Notes under the pieces: generated by a model
What the model was told of the DNA's origin: nothing
Database searches by the model: none
Seen by the model: the letters and a program-made list of their open reading frames with translations, nothing else
Source: a virus
IMG/VR virus record: IMGVR_UViG_3300032053_000193
Span: 1 to 39,648 of that record
Direction: 5' to 3' (one strand)
DNA: 39,648 bases
Translations under genes and position numbers: made by a program
In this document: positions 7,038 through 16,989 of the stretch, piece by piece
How the letters are laid out: each line of letters starts with the position of its first letter
How positions within the stretch are numbered: position 1 is the stretch's first letter

Positions 7038-10000
7038 GTGGCAGGTATAACTAATCTCACAGCACAAATACAAGCTCTGGATGCTCAATTATCTAGTGCC
7101 TGGGGAAACCTCCAGCAAATGCGTTCTGTCTTTACAGAATTTAGTAGGCTCAAACTCCAGGCCACAGATCCCCAAGACATTAGGCAATTAGATCAAAAGC
7201 TCAAGCTTCTCAGAGAAAATCTGAAAGTAATGGGAGATACAAGTAACGCCACCGAGAAGAATCGTAGAGAGATTGAGCAATTAGTTGGGTCAAACAAAGC
7301 TTGGTTAGCTGTTCTTGAAAAAATAGACCCCATGTTGAGAAAGGTAGGGGGTAGTGTAACAGGATTAGCTAAAGGGGTATCTGCACTTAAGAGTGGAGAT
7401 CTTGGCGGAATAATTTCTGCTGTTGGTCAAACGACTGGAGTGTTTAAGGGTTTGACTTCTGTCCTGGGTATGACGATTAATGCATACGTCAAATTCCAAG
7501 ATAGAGTACAAATAACCAATAAGACAATAATTGATGCCAACGCTGCAGTAGGTAAGTTTGCTCAAGGTATGCACATGGCTACTACTGAGGGGCATAGGTT
7601 AAGAGCAAGTATTGCTGGTTATTCTCAGTTTGTTGGATTGTCTACTGCGGAAACTGAAAAAGCTGTAAATAGTTTGGCTGATCTAGGATTCTCCATGAAA
7701 GAAATGGGGTTTGATGATCAGACCAAACAAATTAAAACAGTAACTGACTCCATACGAGAACAGTCGGGTGAATGGGGTGCTTTGGCTGCATCTCTTGCAA
7801 TTGCTAGATTTACTGGTTTAGATCAAAGCAAGGTGATGTCCCAAATGCAATTCCAAGTTAAGAGCTTGGGAGGTAGTGTAAAGGATGTAGCAGCCACTTT
7901 CTCAGAATTGAGTGCTGCAGCATCTCGATCTTCTCTTTCTACTGCTATATTAACACCCATTTTACGAGGAGCTCAGGAGTCATTTAAATATTTAGGTATT
8001 GATTCTAGTGAGGCGGCTAGAGCATTAGGAGAAGCAGGTAAGGCTGCCAGAGGTGCTGGTTTAGGTTCACAAGCTGCATCAGAATTGATGGGTAAGGCTA
8101 TGTCGTCCATGGCTGACATGGATTTTGGTGCCATGACCTTTATGGGTCAACAGATGGGGATGGGTGAAGGACTTACTGCTGGGTTTCAGTTTCGTCAACA
8201 AGCAGCAGCAGCCCCTGGTGCTGTAGCTCAAGATGTAGGACGTGTATCAGCCAAACTGATGGGTGGTACTGGTGATATAGTTTCAGAAGAACAAGCTCGA
8301 TCCAATGATTATTTAGCTAGCATTAGGCTTGGACAAGAAACGTTAGTATCTCAATTCACTGGTATGAGTGCTAAAGAGTCTAGAGCATATTTAAATTTAG
8401 TTGAACAAATGAATACTGCCAAAGCTCAGGGTAAAGATACCAAAGAAATGGCAGACAAATTAAAGACGATGGAAGAAGGTGAAGCTGGTTATAGAACAAA
8501 AACCCTCACAATGCAACAGAAAATATCACAACTTCTAGAAGTCATTACATCTGTTGTTGGACGTATGCTCATTACGTTTGTGCGAGCGTTTGCGGGTGGA
8601 GCCAAGGGTGCAGAAGGTGGTTTGGCTGGTCTCTTAAGTAAGACACTTTCAGGTATTGAGAAAGGTCAAGGAATTGACGAAATATTTAAGGGAGACAAGG
8701 GAGGTACATTCGAACAACAGCTTAACAAGTCTTTTGGAGGAGTCGAGGCGGGTCTTGAGAGTTTTGGTAAAAAGCTTGGAGGAGCATTCTCATTCTTCTT
8801 TGGTAGTTTAGAAATGTCCATTGTTTCTATAATAGGCTTAAAGATGGGGTCAGATGTTATATCCAAAGCTTTTAGTGTAGGGATTAGTAGCATACTTAGT
8901 AAAACATTAGGTAGTCTATGGCGCTTAATGGCAGGAAAGACAGCAGTAGGAACAATAGTAGGTGGTGCAGCAGAAGCTGCAGGTACTGCCACTGGTTGGG
9001 CTTCATGGGGTGCAAAAGGAGCAGGGGCAACAGCACCAGCAGTGGGTGCCTTGACTAGGAATGCAGGTATTCTGACTCGCCTATTTGGTAGTATGGGTGG
9101 AGCTGCAGGTGGTGTACTAAGAATGTTTACCGGACTCACCTCATTGCTTCCAGGATTAGTTGCACTTGGACCAGCACTAGCAGTAGTAGCGGCAGGAGCG
9201 CTTGCCTTTGCTGCTACTTCTTGGTTTGTTGAAATGACAGGACTAGGTAATGTAGCAGGAAAACTGACCACTGCATTTCTTGGTGCTGATGCAGCAGTTA
9301 AGGAGCACAATAAGGAATTGTTGCGATCACTTAGTCTCCAAAAGGCTAAATCTAAAGAGTCAGGATTTGCTTCTGGTAATGAAGCAGAAGAAGCCTTACG
9401 AGCAACTGGTGGTGGTGCAGGAATGGCAGCAGTAGGTGGAATTGAAAAAGCCAAAGCTGCTTTGAATCAATCTATTACTAGATCTGGCGATAGAATGGGA
9501 ATGTATGAAAAAGAGCTCGCTACATCTGAGAAAGCTATAGAAGATCTTAAAAATCTCTCTCGCAATCAAGGTTGGGGTCCTGGCGGATTTGGAGGAGAAG
9601 CTCCTCCTGAGCTCCAAGCAAAAATGAAAGAAGAACAAGAGAAGGCTGATCGAATGAAGAGCGCTATTAAGGGTGAAAGAGCACAACAATCAAGTCTTCG
9701 CGAACAAACCAACCAAGTTGCTACCCTTGAGCAACTATCGCCAGAGAAACAAAAAGACGCACTCAGTAAGATTTTATCAGCAGTTAAAGTAGATACTGTC
9801 AGTAAAGATGATGTTACAAAAAATGAAAGATCAATAAGTGAAGTAATGAAAGGTTTAGGTGGAACAACAGAGGGTGGAGCTAAAAAGACTGGTGAAACAA
9901 TTGCTGCTGCAATGGCTGGTACAGTGGTAAATCTAGTTCACACACCAAAAGAAAAAGAAAGAATAGGCGAGATAATGCGACAAAGGAGCGACCTTGCAGA

Positions 10001-10502
10001 TGATTCTATTGGCGCTTCTCCTGAAGAGAAAAAGATAATAAATGAGCGGAAGCGAGAATTGGGCAAAGAACTTGATACCATCCAGAAAAACGCACTAGCA
10101 AGATCCGGAAAATTAAGAGATAGTGATTTTCGTACTTCATCCGAATCACCAAGTAAGATACCATCCGAATCATTAAGCAAGGTTATATCACTAATCACTG
10201 ACAGTCAAGCGATTAATCCAGCAGACGCAGAAAAGTATCAGAGAGCGACTAATCCAAGAGGAATACTGTTAAATCAATCTATGGCAGGTGAAACATTAAA
10301 AGATAAAGAAACTAAAGATAAAAAGACTCCTTCATCAGAACAGTCTACCAATCTCAATGTAAAAGTTACAGTTGAGGGAGATGGTATGTTAAAGGGAGCT
10401 TTAAATAAAACAGTTCAAACTCAGATAGAGAATGGTAATGTAGCACCTGGACCAGGATCTAAATCTCAATCAGGCGTTGGTACCTCAACAGGGTATCGTT
10501 AA
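7038..10502 (+). CDS. Tape measure protein
   Basis: This 1154-aa protein sets tail length and is ejected ahead of the DNA. It starts with GTG at 7038, with AAGGAGG at 7023-7029 and eight bases of spacing. Residues 1-~110 are coiled-coil-like and Gln/Leu-rich. The body is helical and rich in Ala, Gly and Met. A hydrophobic stretch at about 700-735 (LPGLVALGPALAVVAAGALAF), preceded by Gly/Ala-rich helices from ~610, is the likely membrane-active part. Residues ~770-1090 are charged helices. The C-terminus has a small strand (NLNVKVTVEGDG) and a Gly/Ser tail common in tape measures. I see no lysozyme or peptidase motif. At 0.15 nm per residue, the length predicts a tail near 173 nm. A long minus-strand frame over the Ala-rich part is a shadow. 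Confidence 0.93.
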   Translation: MAGITNLTAQIQALDAQLSSAWGNLQQMRSVFTEFSRLKLQATDPQDIRQLDQKLKLLRENLKVMGDTSNATEKNRREIEQLVGSNKAWLAVLEKIDPMLRKVGGSVTGLAKGVSALKSGDLGGIISAVGQTTGVFKGLTSVLGMTINAYVKFQDRVQITNKTIIDANAAVGKFAQGMHMATTEGHRLRASIAGYSQFVGLSTAETEKAVNSLADLGFSMKEMGFDDQTKQIKTVTDSIREQSGEWGALAASLAIARFTGLDQSKVMSQMQFQVKSLGGSVKDVAATFSELSAAASRSSLSTAILTPILRGAQESFKYLGIDSSEAARALGEAGKAARGAGLGSQAASELMGKAMSSMADMDFGAMTFMGQQMGMGEGLTAGFQFRQQAAAAPGAVAQDVGRVSAKLMGGTGDIVSEEQARSNDYLASIRLGQETLVSQFTGMSAKESRAYLNLVEQMNTAKAQGKDTKEMADKLKTMEEGEAGYRTKTLTMQQKISQLLEVITSVVGRMLITFVRAFAGGAKGAEGGLAGLLSKTLSGIEKGQGIDEIFKGDKGGTFEQQLNKSFGGVEAGLESFGKKLGGAFSFFFGSLEMSIVSIIGLKMGSDVISKAFSVGISSILSKTLGSLWRLMAGKTAVGTIVGGAAEAAGTATGWASWGAKGAGATAPAVGALTRNAGILTRLFGSMGGAAGGVLRMFTGLTSLLPGLVALGPALAVVAAGALAFAATSWFVEMTGLGNVAGKLTTAFLGADAAVKEHNKELLRSLSLQKAKSKESGFASGNEAEEALRATGGGAGMAAVGGIEKAKAALNQSITRSGDRMGMYEKELATSEKAIEDLKNLSRNQGWGPGGFGGEAPPELQAKMKEEQEKADRMKSAIKGERAQQSSLREQTNQVATLEQLSPEKQKDALSKILSAVKVDTVSKDDVTKNERSISEVMKGLGGTTEGGAKKTGETIAAAMAGTVVNLVHTPKEKERIGEIMRQRSDLADDSIGASPEEKKIINERKRELGKELDTIQKNALARSGKLRDSDFRTSSESPSKIPSESLSKVISLITDSQAINPADAEKYQRATNPRGILLNQSMAGETLKDKETKDKKTPSSEQSTNLNVKVTVEGDGMLKGALNKTVQTQIENGNVAPGPGSKSQSGVGTSTGYR

Positions 10503-10516
10503 AATAGAGGGTTGAT

Positions 10517-11425
10517 ATGGGTACTAAAGATTTTGGAAACTTACAACCAAGTTGGGCGAAGGCCGATCCCAATGAATTCGAACAAGCTGTACGCTCATTT
10601 GTTTTTGGAGGCACAGCGGATGCCAAAAGAAAGTCACTTACAAAAAGATCCCTTATACAATGGGAGCTGCCCCATCTAAGTCAAAAGCAATATATTGAAA
10701 TGTATATCAATCCTCAGAATATTAATTTTGCTAGTCGAAAGGAAATAAATCGTATCCGCACCAAAGGTGGTTATGTAGCTCAATATTGGGGGGAAGATTT
10801 AGATACAATCACCATCACAGGTACCACTGGTGATTCAGGCATTGAAGGTATAAATGTTATGCGAGACATTTATAGAAGTGAGCAATTGGCTCTTAATAGA
10901 ATAGTAACACAAAATGGAGTAGGAGTTAGTCTTACAACTGCTGGTGGTATTGAAGATAAGAGACGTCAGTCTTTGATGCAATTGGCTGCAAGTGTGATTA
11001 TGTGGTATCAAGGTCAGGGATATCGCGGTTATTTTACTGATATGAGTTACACTGAAAGTGTTGACAAACTAGGATTATTTGACTATACTTTAACATTTAT
11101 GGTAGTAGAAATATTAGGTCAGAGACGTAAGAATTTCTTACCATGGCATAGGCATCCTTGGTCTACATCAGAAGCACCTAACCAGGGAGATGACCAGTCT
11201 CGAAGAGGAGGTGGCTATCGAGAGGGAACAAAGGTTGGAGTCTTAAATGTTCCACCATTTAAACTTGTTTCTAGAGATATTACAAATACAAAAGGTGTTA
11301 AAGTAGGAGTCGTTCAAGTTGCTATATTGAGACCCGATCTTAAAGATGAAGAAGGCTCTCAATCTGGAATAGGGGTTATTCAATCTGCAATTGATAGAAA
11401 TGTTTCTAAAAATATTACTCAATAA
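10517..11425 (+). CDS. Putative tail/baseplate hub-adjacent protein (XkdP position)
   Basis: This 302-aa protein lies between the tape measure and the giant hub, the place held by XkdP-type proteins in PBSX-like tails and gp53-type proteins elsewhere. Residues ~50-110 carry a strand-rich segment: MYINPQNINFASRKEINRI, then TKGGYVAQYWGEDLDTITITG. That pattern (NP-, 'TKGG', 'WGE-L-T-I-GTTG') is like the N-terminal domain of hub-associated adaptor proteins. A helix at ~140-165 follows, then further strands (~170-205) and a basic, Gly/Arg-rich region (~225-240). No LysM domain is visible, unlike many XkdP proteins. The ribosome site GAGGG is modest. Confidence 0.5.
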   Translation: MGTKDFGNLQPSWAKADPNEFEQAVRSFVFGGTADAKRKSLTKRSLIQWELPHLSQKQYIEMYINPQNINFASRKEINRIRTKGGYVAQYWGEDLDTITITGTTGDSGIEGINVMRDIYRSEQLALNRIVTQNGVGVSLTTAGGIEDKRRQSLMQLAASVIMWYQGQGYRGYFTDMSYTESVDKLGLFDYTLTFMVVEILGQRRKNFLPWHRHPWSTSEAPNQGDDQSRRGGGYREGTKVGVLNVPPFKLVSRDITNTKGVKVGVVQVAILRPDLKDEEGSQSGIGVIQSAIDRNVSKNITQ

Positions 11426-11436
11426 GGAAGTAAATC

Positions 11437-14400
11437 ATGGTTAGAGAAAATGAAAGTCAGAAATATATTGAGTCTAGCTTTGATCAGGGAGACTCTCTCC
11501 TAAATAGAACAAGTGAAACTTATAAGTATACAGGGTTACAACCCGTAATTTCGCAACCTGGGCAAAGGCAAGTTCCAGGACATGATGGTTTTCGCTTAGC
11601 TGATACCCCTCAGGCATGGGTATTTATTCAGAAGAAAGAGTGGATGGATGAGTCTTGGACTTATACAACCACTGACAAAACGGTTACAGTAAATGGTAAA
11701 AAGATAAGCATATCTGATACAGCAGCCGCAATTGAGTCAGCTAGGTCCGAATTGTCACAACTTAGAATGCGTGCGACGCTGTCAGTTGGAGGAATAGAGA
11801 GTCAACGTTCTTTGTTAGAAAGTGAAGAAAGTAAAATACAGGCTAAGATACAAGAATTAGAGTCTGATTTGAGTGCTGCCAGAACTCAACTTGCTAAGAT
11901 TGGTTCTCAACTTCAATATGATGGTAAGGTATCTCAAATTAATATACGTAGTGCTCTTGGTAATATTATTACACGTAAACTTGATTGGATGAATGATCAT
12001 GAAAAATTTACCAAGATAATGCCCCCCACCAATCAACAAGTTGAGATGATACGATTTGAAAAAAATCGTAAAGAGATAGAAAAGATACTATTAGATGATG
12101 AGCTTCTAGCAGTAAATAATAATGTAGCATTTTTAACTGAATCGTTAAGCAAATGGAAGAAAGATCTTGCATACTGGGAAAAAATTCGAATTCAAGCTCG
12201 ACAAAAAATTGATAGAGCACAAGTAATTTTAAAAGCTACTGTAGATTTGGAGGAAAGGCAAAAATTAGATGATCTCATCACATATCTTATGGGTCAGGAA
12301 ATAGATGCAGATATAAAAGAGGTTAATGTCGCAGATATCATTAGAGAGAATGCACAAAAATTGCAAGACGCTAAAGATAGACAGGATAAAGTTGCGTCTA
12401 CCATTAGTGATAATCTTAAGAATTTTAAATTAACCTTTACGGAAGAGTCAGATATAATGTATGCACCCACTGTAGCAAGTGGCAGTGGATATACTCGTTA
12501 TTATAGCTCGCCTATCTTTAAGACACGCACTACAGAGAAGGGTAAAGCAATTGTACAAGAATTGGAAGACACAAAGGTCAAATTAGAAGAAGATATTAAG
12601 AATCTTTTAAAGCAAGTACGAGGATCTCAATCCTCTCAAATAAAACAATTAACTGAGCGTCAGCGAGAATATATAGAAACATTAAATCGTTTGAATGGGA
12701 TAAAAGAAACTCAAGCTGCTCAAATTGCCCAAAGTTCAATTGTAATTGAAAATGGTGACATGGCATTTAATGGGGTGATGGAGCTTGCTAACGTATCTAG
12801 CATAAATACCACAGTTACGTTACAGGGTGAAGGGAGCGCTTCCTTTGTAGTTGAAAATCCACAAAATATATTCTTTATTAGTCGTGATGATGTTGACTTA
12901 GCCTTAACGGAAAATCCTTTTTTGACAAGTCCTAGAACTTTAGAGGGTATGGTTTATTATCGTGGCCGTTTCTTTCCAGAACATATTGTTAGCATGCTAA
13001 CTAGCCGTAAAGGGGCTTCTGTTGATTTAGGACACTTGTCATTTACTAATGAGTCAGGCGTTACCACTCAAGAATATGAAAACATCAAAACTCAACTAGC
13101 AGCAACAGAGTCTGCACTCATTAATGTATCAAATCAATTGAGGTTGTCACCAGTATCTGCTATATCTTCTAACATTGCCCTTGGCGCTGTAGGGACCCTT
13201 TTAAATGCTGTCTCAACTCCAATCATGTTAGACTTAGTTAATAAACGGGCTACATTGCAGAGTGAATTGGATGCATTAACAAAAAGATTGAAGTACACTG
13301 AATCCTTGATGTATAATCAAAATAATAATCAGAATGATAGAGATAAAAACACTAAAGAACAACAAAAGTTGTCGGAGATGAATCTTATTCGTCAAACTTT
13401 ATTAAAATACTATGTTGGTAAAACTATATTTCAAGTATTAGATAGGGTTTATATTTGGACAACTAGTCCCTCTCGTACTCTTCACAGATTAAATAGAACT
13501 GGTGCAATAGACCAATTTGCAATAGAAGACCCTTCTTCAATTGCTCTATCTCAACAATTATCTTCAGCTAGCTCTCAGATAGAGTCTATTGACGAAGAAA
13601 TATACAAACTTACTGTTTTTATTAATTCTCATACAACGTTAAATCCCGAAGGTCAAGAGATCCCACCAGAAAAGCGCACTATTGTTGCTGAATTTGGAAC
13701 TGATAGTTTGGGAAAAATGTCACCTAAAATTTTTACAGTTAATGATAGTCTATTGTCTTACTCAAGAGGACAAAGAAATTTAGATGGACCAGGATCCATA
13801 ATATATTTAGGAGTTCTCATTGGAGAGCGAGGGATTAAAAGCGACACATTATCTTATCTTAAGAAACAAATTAACAGTTCTGACCAATCTACCGCAGCGC
13901 GTACTTTTAATAAGATTCCTTCGGCTCGCAGTAAATCGGAAGCTTATAGAGATCAAGCCAATGTGATAGGGGAATATGAATCTCGTTATTTAGGTCTTGA
14001 AGAGGATAGAGTACAGGTATTTCAAGGAGTTGTTTCAACAGTAAAGCTTCTTTATGGTGAAGGAAAATATACAATTAATATAAATTGCCGAGATAATATG
14101 GTGTTTTTGAGTATGTCTCGCATAATGATAAAACCATCTCTTAGAGCAGACCAGGGTCCACAGGGCATTCTGCAAGACCCTATTTGGAGAAATAATGAGT
14201 TGAGTGGTTGCTGGAAAAATGGTATTTTAGTTGCTGATTATGCGTTTGTAAATGATGAGGTTGCTGCCAGGCAAAGCAAAAAAATTAAAATAGATAGAAG
14301 TATCCTGAACAATACAAGCGACAATGTTCAGGTAGGAGTCACAGAAGGGCGAACTGCAGTAATGCCTTTCGTTACAAGTTTACCGTTTGCACGTATTGAT

Positions 14401-16980
14401 GCAGCCAATTTGCTTAGCTTTATAATTACTGGTATTCCTTATAATTTTGAACAATTTTTAAAGAATGCCGCTTTTGGTGGAAGATGGATTCCGGAGCGAG
14501 TATCTGGAGTTTCAGATCAACGCAGTACTAGTAAGTCGTTTTTTTCATACTTAAAAAGTCAAATCGGTGAAGTTAATGATCGTTTAGGAGATTTTGAGCC
14601 ATACATAAACCTAAAAGGAGAGCAGTTTGACACTGAAAGATTGACTGAAAAATCGACAGCCTACAATGTCGCTGTAGGTGTTGCAGCAGAAGCGCTCGAT
14701 AAGGCTTATAGAATATATATAGTAGGTAGAATGAAAAGGTATATTGAAGGATTAAATCAATCAGCACAACAGAGCTATGCTCGCAGTATATCTAACTCAT
14801 CAATAGTTGAAACAACACCACTTTTATCTATTGACTTGAAAACCTTTAATGCAATAACAAAAGAGATGGGTGATTTTAACGAGTTGATACCTACAAAGAA
14901 TGTCACATTTATTGATTATTTAACAAATACTATCATTGCTTTTGCTAAGGAACATTATATGTCGGAGGTGGATCCCACTCGTGCTGCCAGATCAGGTGTG
15001 GTAGCAGGAAATCAAAAGCAAATAGAAAGTTTGTATGATTATATGCAATTAGATTCAGGTGCATGGAAGCGAATTTATGCATTAATAACATTTCAAGTAA
15101 GGGCGCAAGGTGAGGCAGGTAAGAAAGAAACAGTAATTGAGTTTATAAAAAACATTTTAACAATACAACCGGCCTTTTCGGAAGAATTTTTAGCTCTATC
15201 AATTGCAGCTTCAAATTTGAAAGACTTTGAAAATATTCGTGTTGATCTTGAGTCTTTTTTGAAAAAAATTCAAAGTCAAGCTTCTACAATTAAGGGTGAA
15301 ATGCAAGATGGTGCGCAATCTACAATTGAAAAAATTGTAAGATGTGAAAAGAAAAATTTCTTGGTAATATCTGATGAATATACCCTTGATCTTAATCTTC
15401 AAGCATATCAAACAGAGATATCCAAAGGAAATCCTAACTTATTTCAAAGTGAATGGGAAACACCGTTGTCTATTTGTAAGCGTGCTGCCGATCAGGTAGA
15501 TTTTGAGTTTTATGCTGATGAAGATGGTAACTTACAATTTAAACCACCTACCTATAATAGGATTTTAAAAGAGCACTTCGGACTTATAAGTGAAACAGAT
15601 GAAACTGTTCGTGACTCTCTTTTAATAAAATATGGTGGCAACGATGGTCAATTATTAAGGGCCACATTGAGGGGCGCAGTCGTTTATAATAATCTTAAAG
15701 TTGAATTCATTACACAACTTAATGTAGTGACACAACAACTGAAAAATTTGAAAAAAGAACTTGAAAGTACACAAATAGTTAAGGCTACAGGAAATCAAAG
15801 TCGGCCTATACAAAAACCAAGCGACACCGTTAAAGCGTTTACTGAGAATGCTAAAATTCCTTCAACAAAAAAGGTAGTACCAGCAATAAGAGGAGGTCCT
15901 CCCACAGATAAGAGAGTAATGGTTCTTGAGGGAACTAGGGGAGGTAAGAGTGATGTAGAATATCCTACTGAAGGTATAGATTTTGAGATAAAAGCTAATA
16001 AGAATGCAAAAATTTTACACATAAAAGAGAGTGATACCCTATTGAATATTGAGTATAGTGTTAAGTCCTATGAAAAGCAAGCAAAGGCGTTGGTAGATAG
16101 TCAAGAATATCAAGAACAAAAAATTAACCTTCTAAGGGCCCAATCAGAAGATAAGGAAACACAACGCAAGCCCGAGGAACGTAGTAAGATTGAAAGCGAC
16201 CTATTGATAGCAAAAAGTGAATTGGAAAGGGTTAATAATGAGCAGAGACGTCTCACATTGACAATTGATGAATCTAAGTTTTCTCAAAAGGTATCTTTAT
16301 ATGAGGAATTGATCACTCAAGTAGAGTCTTTATTGGAAGGAACGAGAATAGTTCAACAGAAAGTTCGTGACAAAGCCAACAATGTTGTTGATAATATTTC
16401 CATGTTCACTGATGAAAATAGGATTCATAGAATTGCAGATTTCGATTTAATAAGCTATGATTTAGAAGAGTCACCACCGCGCTTTACATATATAGAGTTA
16501 ACAGGAGCTCCTGAGTTAATTCAATTAAAGCCTGCTGAGATTTATTGGGCAGGTGGTGTTGACTATGATAATTGGCGTAATTATGGCTTTTTGAGTGAAA
16601 ACATACAAAGAGCCTATTTTCATTCAGGTGCATCTGCAAGAACTTATATTCGTGCACTACTCGGTAGGGAGCGTGGTCGTGTGTTCTCAGGGTCAGTTTC
16701 GGTAAGGGGCGATAGTAAATATAGAGTAGGCGATTGTGTGTTCATAGAGAGCATAGGGATGTATTATTATATTATTAGTGTTTCTCATGTGTTTTCTTAT
16801 GGTCAGAGTTATACTACCAATTTGACTTTAGCTTATGGACGTCGAATTGGTGAATTGATTCCACACCCCTTTGATGCTCTTGGAAAAATTATGATTGAAA
16901 CATATCAGTCTGACGTTGAGGACTTACTGTCTCGTGAGAGAATGGTTAATGAGAATAGTAATGCGGAAAAGGTAAAATAG
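11437..16980 (+). CDS. Giant baseplate hub protein (gpD/gp27/XkdQ-like) with coiled coils
   Basis: At 1847 aa this is far larger than usual hub proteins (about 300-400 aa), but hub-type signatures are spread along it. Residues ~439-475 (MELANVSSINTTVTLQGEGSASFVV) resemble the first hub barrel. Residues ~859-895 (VFQGVVSTVKLLYGEGKYTI, then NCRDNMVFLSMSR) match the 'G-V-...-Y-I-C-D' strand pattern of hub proteins. Residues ~1340-1382 have ICKRAADQVDFEFYADEDGN. Residues ~1752-1803 (GSVSVRGDSKYRVGDCVFIE, then YYYIISVSHVF) form the usual C-terminal barrel. Between them lie long coiled-coil or helical insertions at ~90-430, ~530-640 and ~1535-1650. The spike gene follows after nine bases, as expected for the gp27-gp5 pair. 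The function of the helical insertions is unknown. Confidence 0.75.
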   Translation: MVRENESQKYIESSFDQGDSLLNRTSETYKYTGLQPVISQPGQRQVPGHDGFRLADTPQAWVFIQKKEWMDESWTYTTTDKTVTVNGKKISISDTAAAIESARSELSQLRMRATLSVGGIESQRSLLESEESKIQAKIQELESDLSAARTQLAKIGSQLQYDGKVSQINIRSALGNIITRKLDWMNDHEKFTKIMPPTNQQVEMIRFEKNRKEIEKILLDDELLAVNNNVAFLTESLSKWKKDLAYWEKIRIQARQKIDRAQVILKATVDLEERQKLDDLITYLMGQEIDADIKEVNVADIIRENAQKLQDAKDRQDKVASTISDNLKNFKLTFTEESDIMYAPTVASGSGYTRYYSSPIFKTRTTEKGKAIVQELEDTKVKLEEDIKNLLKQVRGSQSSQIKQLTERQREYIETLNRLNGIKETQAAQIAQSSIVIENGDMAFNGVMELANVSSINTTVTLQGEGSASFVVENPQNIFFISRDDVDLALTENPFLTSPRTLEGMVYYRGRFFPEHIVSMLTSRKGASVDLGHLSFTNESGVTTQEYENIKTQLAATESALINVSNQLRLSPVSAISSNIALGAVGTLLNAVSTPIMLDLVNKRATLQSELDALTKRLKYTESLMYNQNNNQNDRDKNTKEQQKLSEMNLIRQTLLKYYVGKTIFQVLDRVYIWTTSPSRTLHRLNRTGAIDQFAIEDPSSIALSQQLSSASSQIESIDEEIYKLTVFINSHTTLNPEGQEIPPEKRTIVAEFGTDSLGKMSPKIFTVNDSLLSYSRGQRNLDGPGSIIYLGVLIGERGIKSDTLSYLKKQINSSDQSTAARTFNKIPSARSKSEAYRDQANVIGEYESRYLGLEEDRVQVFQGVVSTVKLLYGEGKYTININCRDNMVFLSMSRIMIKPSLRADQGPQGILQDPIWRNNELSGCWKNGILVADYAFVNDEVAARQSKKIKIDRSILNNTSDNVQVGVTEGRTAVMPFVTSLPFARIDAANLLSFIITGIPYNFEQFLKNAAFGGRWIPERVSGVSDQRSTSKSFFSYLKSQIGEVNDRLGDFEPYINLKGEQFDTERLTEKSTAYNVAVGVAAEALDKAYRIYIVGRMKRYIEGLNQSAQQSYARSISNSSIVETTPLLSIDLKTFNAITKEMGDFNELIPTKNVTFIDYLTNTIIAFAKEHYMSEVDPTRAARSGVVAGNQKQIESLYDYMQLDSGAWKRIYALITFQVRAQGEAGKKETVIEFIKNILTIQPAFSEEFLALSIAASNLKDFENIRVDLESFLKKIQSQASTIKGEMQDGAQSTIEKIVRCEKKNFLVISDEYTLDLNLQAYQTEISKGNPNLFQSEWETPLSICKRAADQVDFEFYADEDGNLQFKPPTYNRILKEHFGLISETDETVRDSLLIKYGGNDGQLLRATLRGAVVYNNLKVEFITQLNVVTQQLKNLKKELESTQIVKATGNQSRPIQKPSDTVKAFTENAKIPSTKKVVPAIRGGPPTDKRVMVLEGTRGGKSDVEYPTEGIDFEIKANKNAKILHIKESDTLLNIEYSVKSYEKQAKALVDSQEYQEQKINLLRAQSEDKETQRKPEERSKIESDLLIAKSELERVNNEQRRLTLTIDESKFSQKVSLYEELITQVESLLEGTRIVQQKVRDKANNVVDNISMFTDENRIHRIADFDLISYDLEESPPRFTYIELTGAPELIQLKPAEIYWAGGVDYDNWRNYGFLSENIQRAYFHSGASARTYIRALLGRERGRVFSGSVSVRGDSKYRVGDCVFIESIGMYYYIISVSHVFSYGQSYTTNLTLAYGRRIGELIPHPFDALGKIMIETYQSDVEDLLSRERMVNENSNAEKVK

Positions 16981-16989
16981 TGAAGAGAT

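Noticed and set aside
8666-9454. 262-codon frame on the minus strand
   Set aside because: It lies wholly inside the tape measure gene where Ala- and Gly-rich codons suppress stops on the other strand. Composition is Pro/Ala/Ser with no motif, and no ribosome site fits.
9815-9830. A-rich slippery-like run in the tape measure gene
   Set aside because: There is no downstream alternative frame, and the gene continues normally on both sides.
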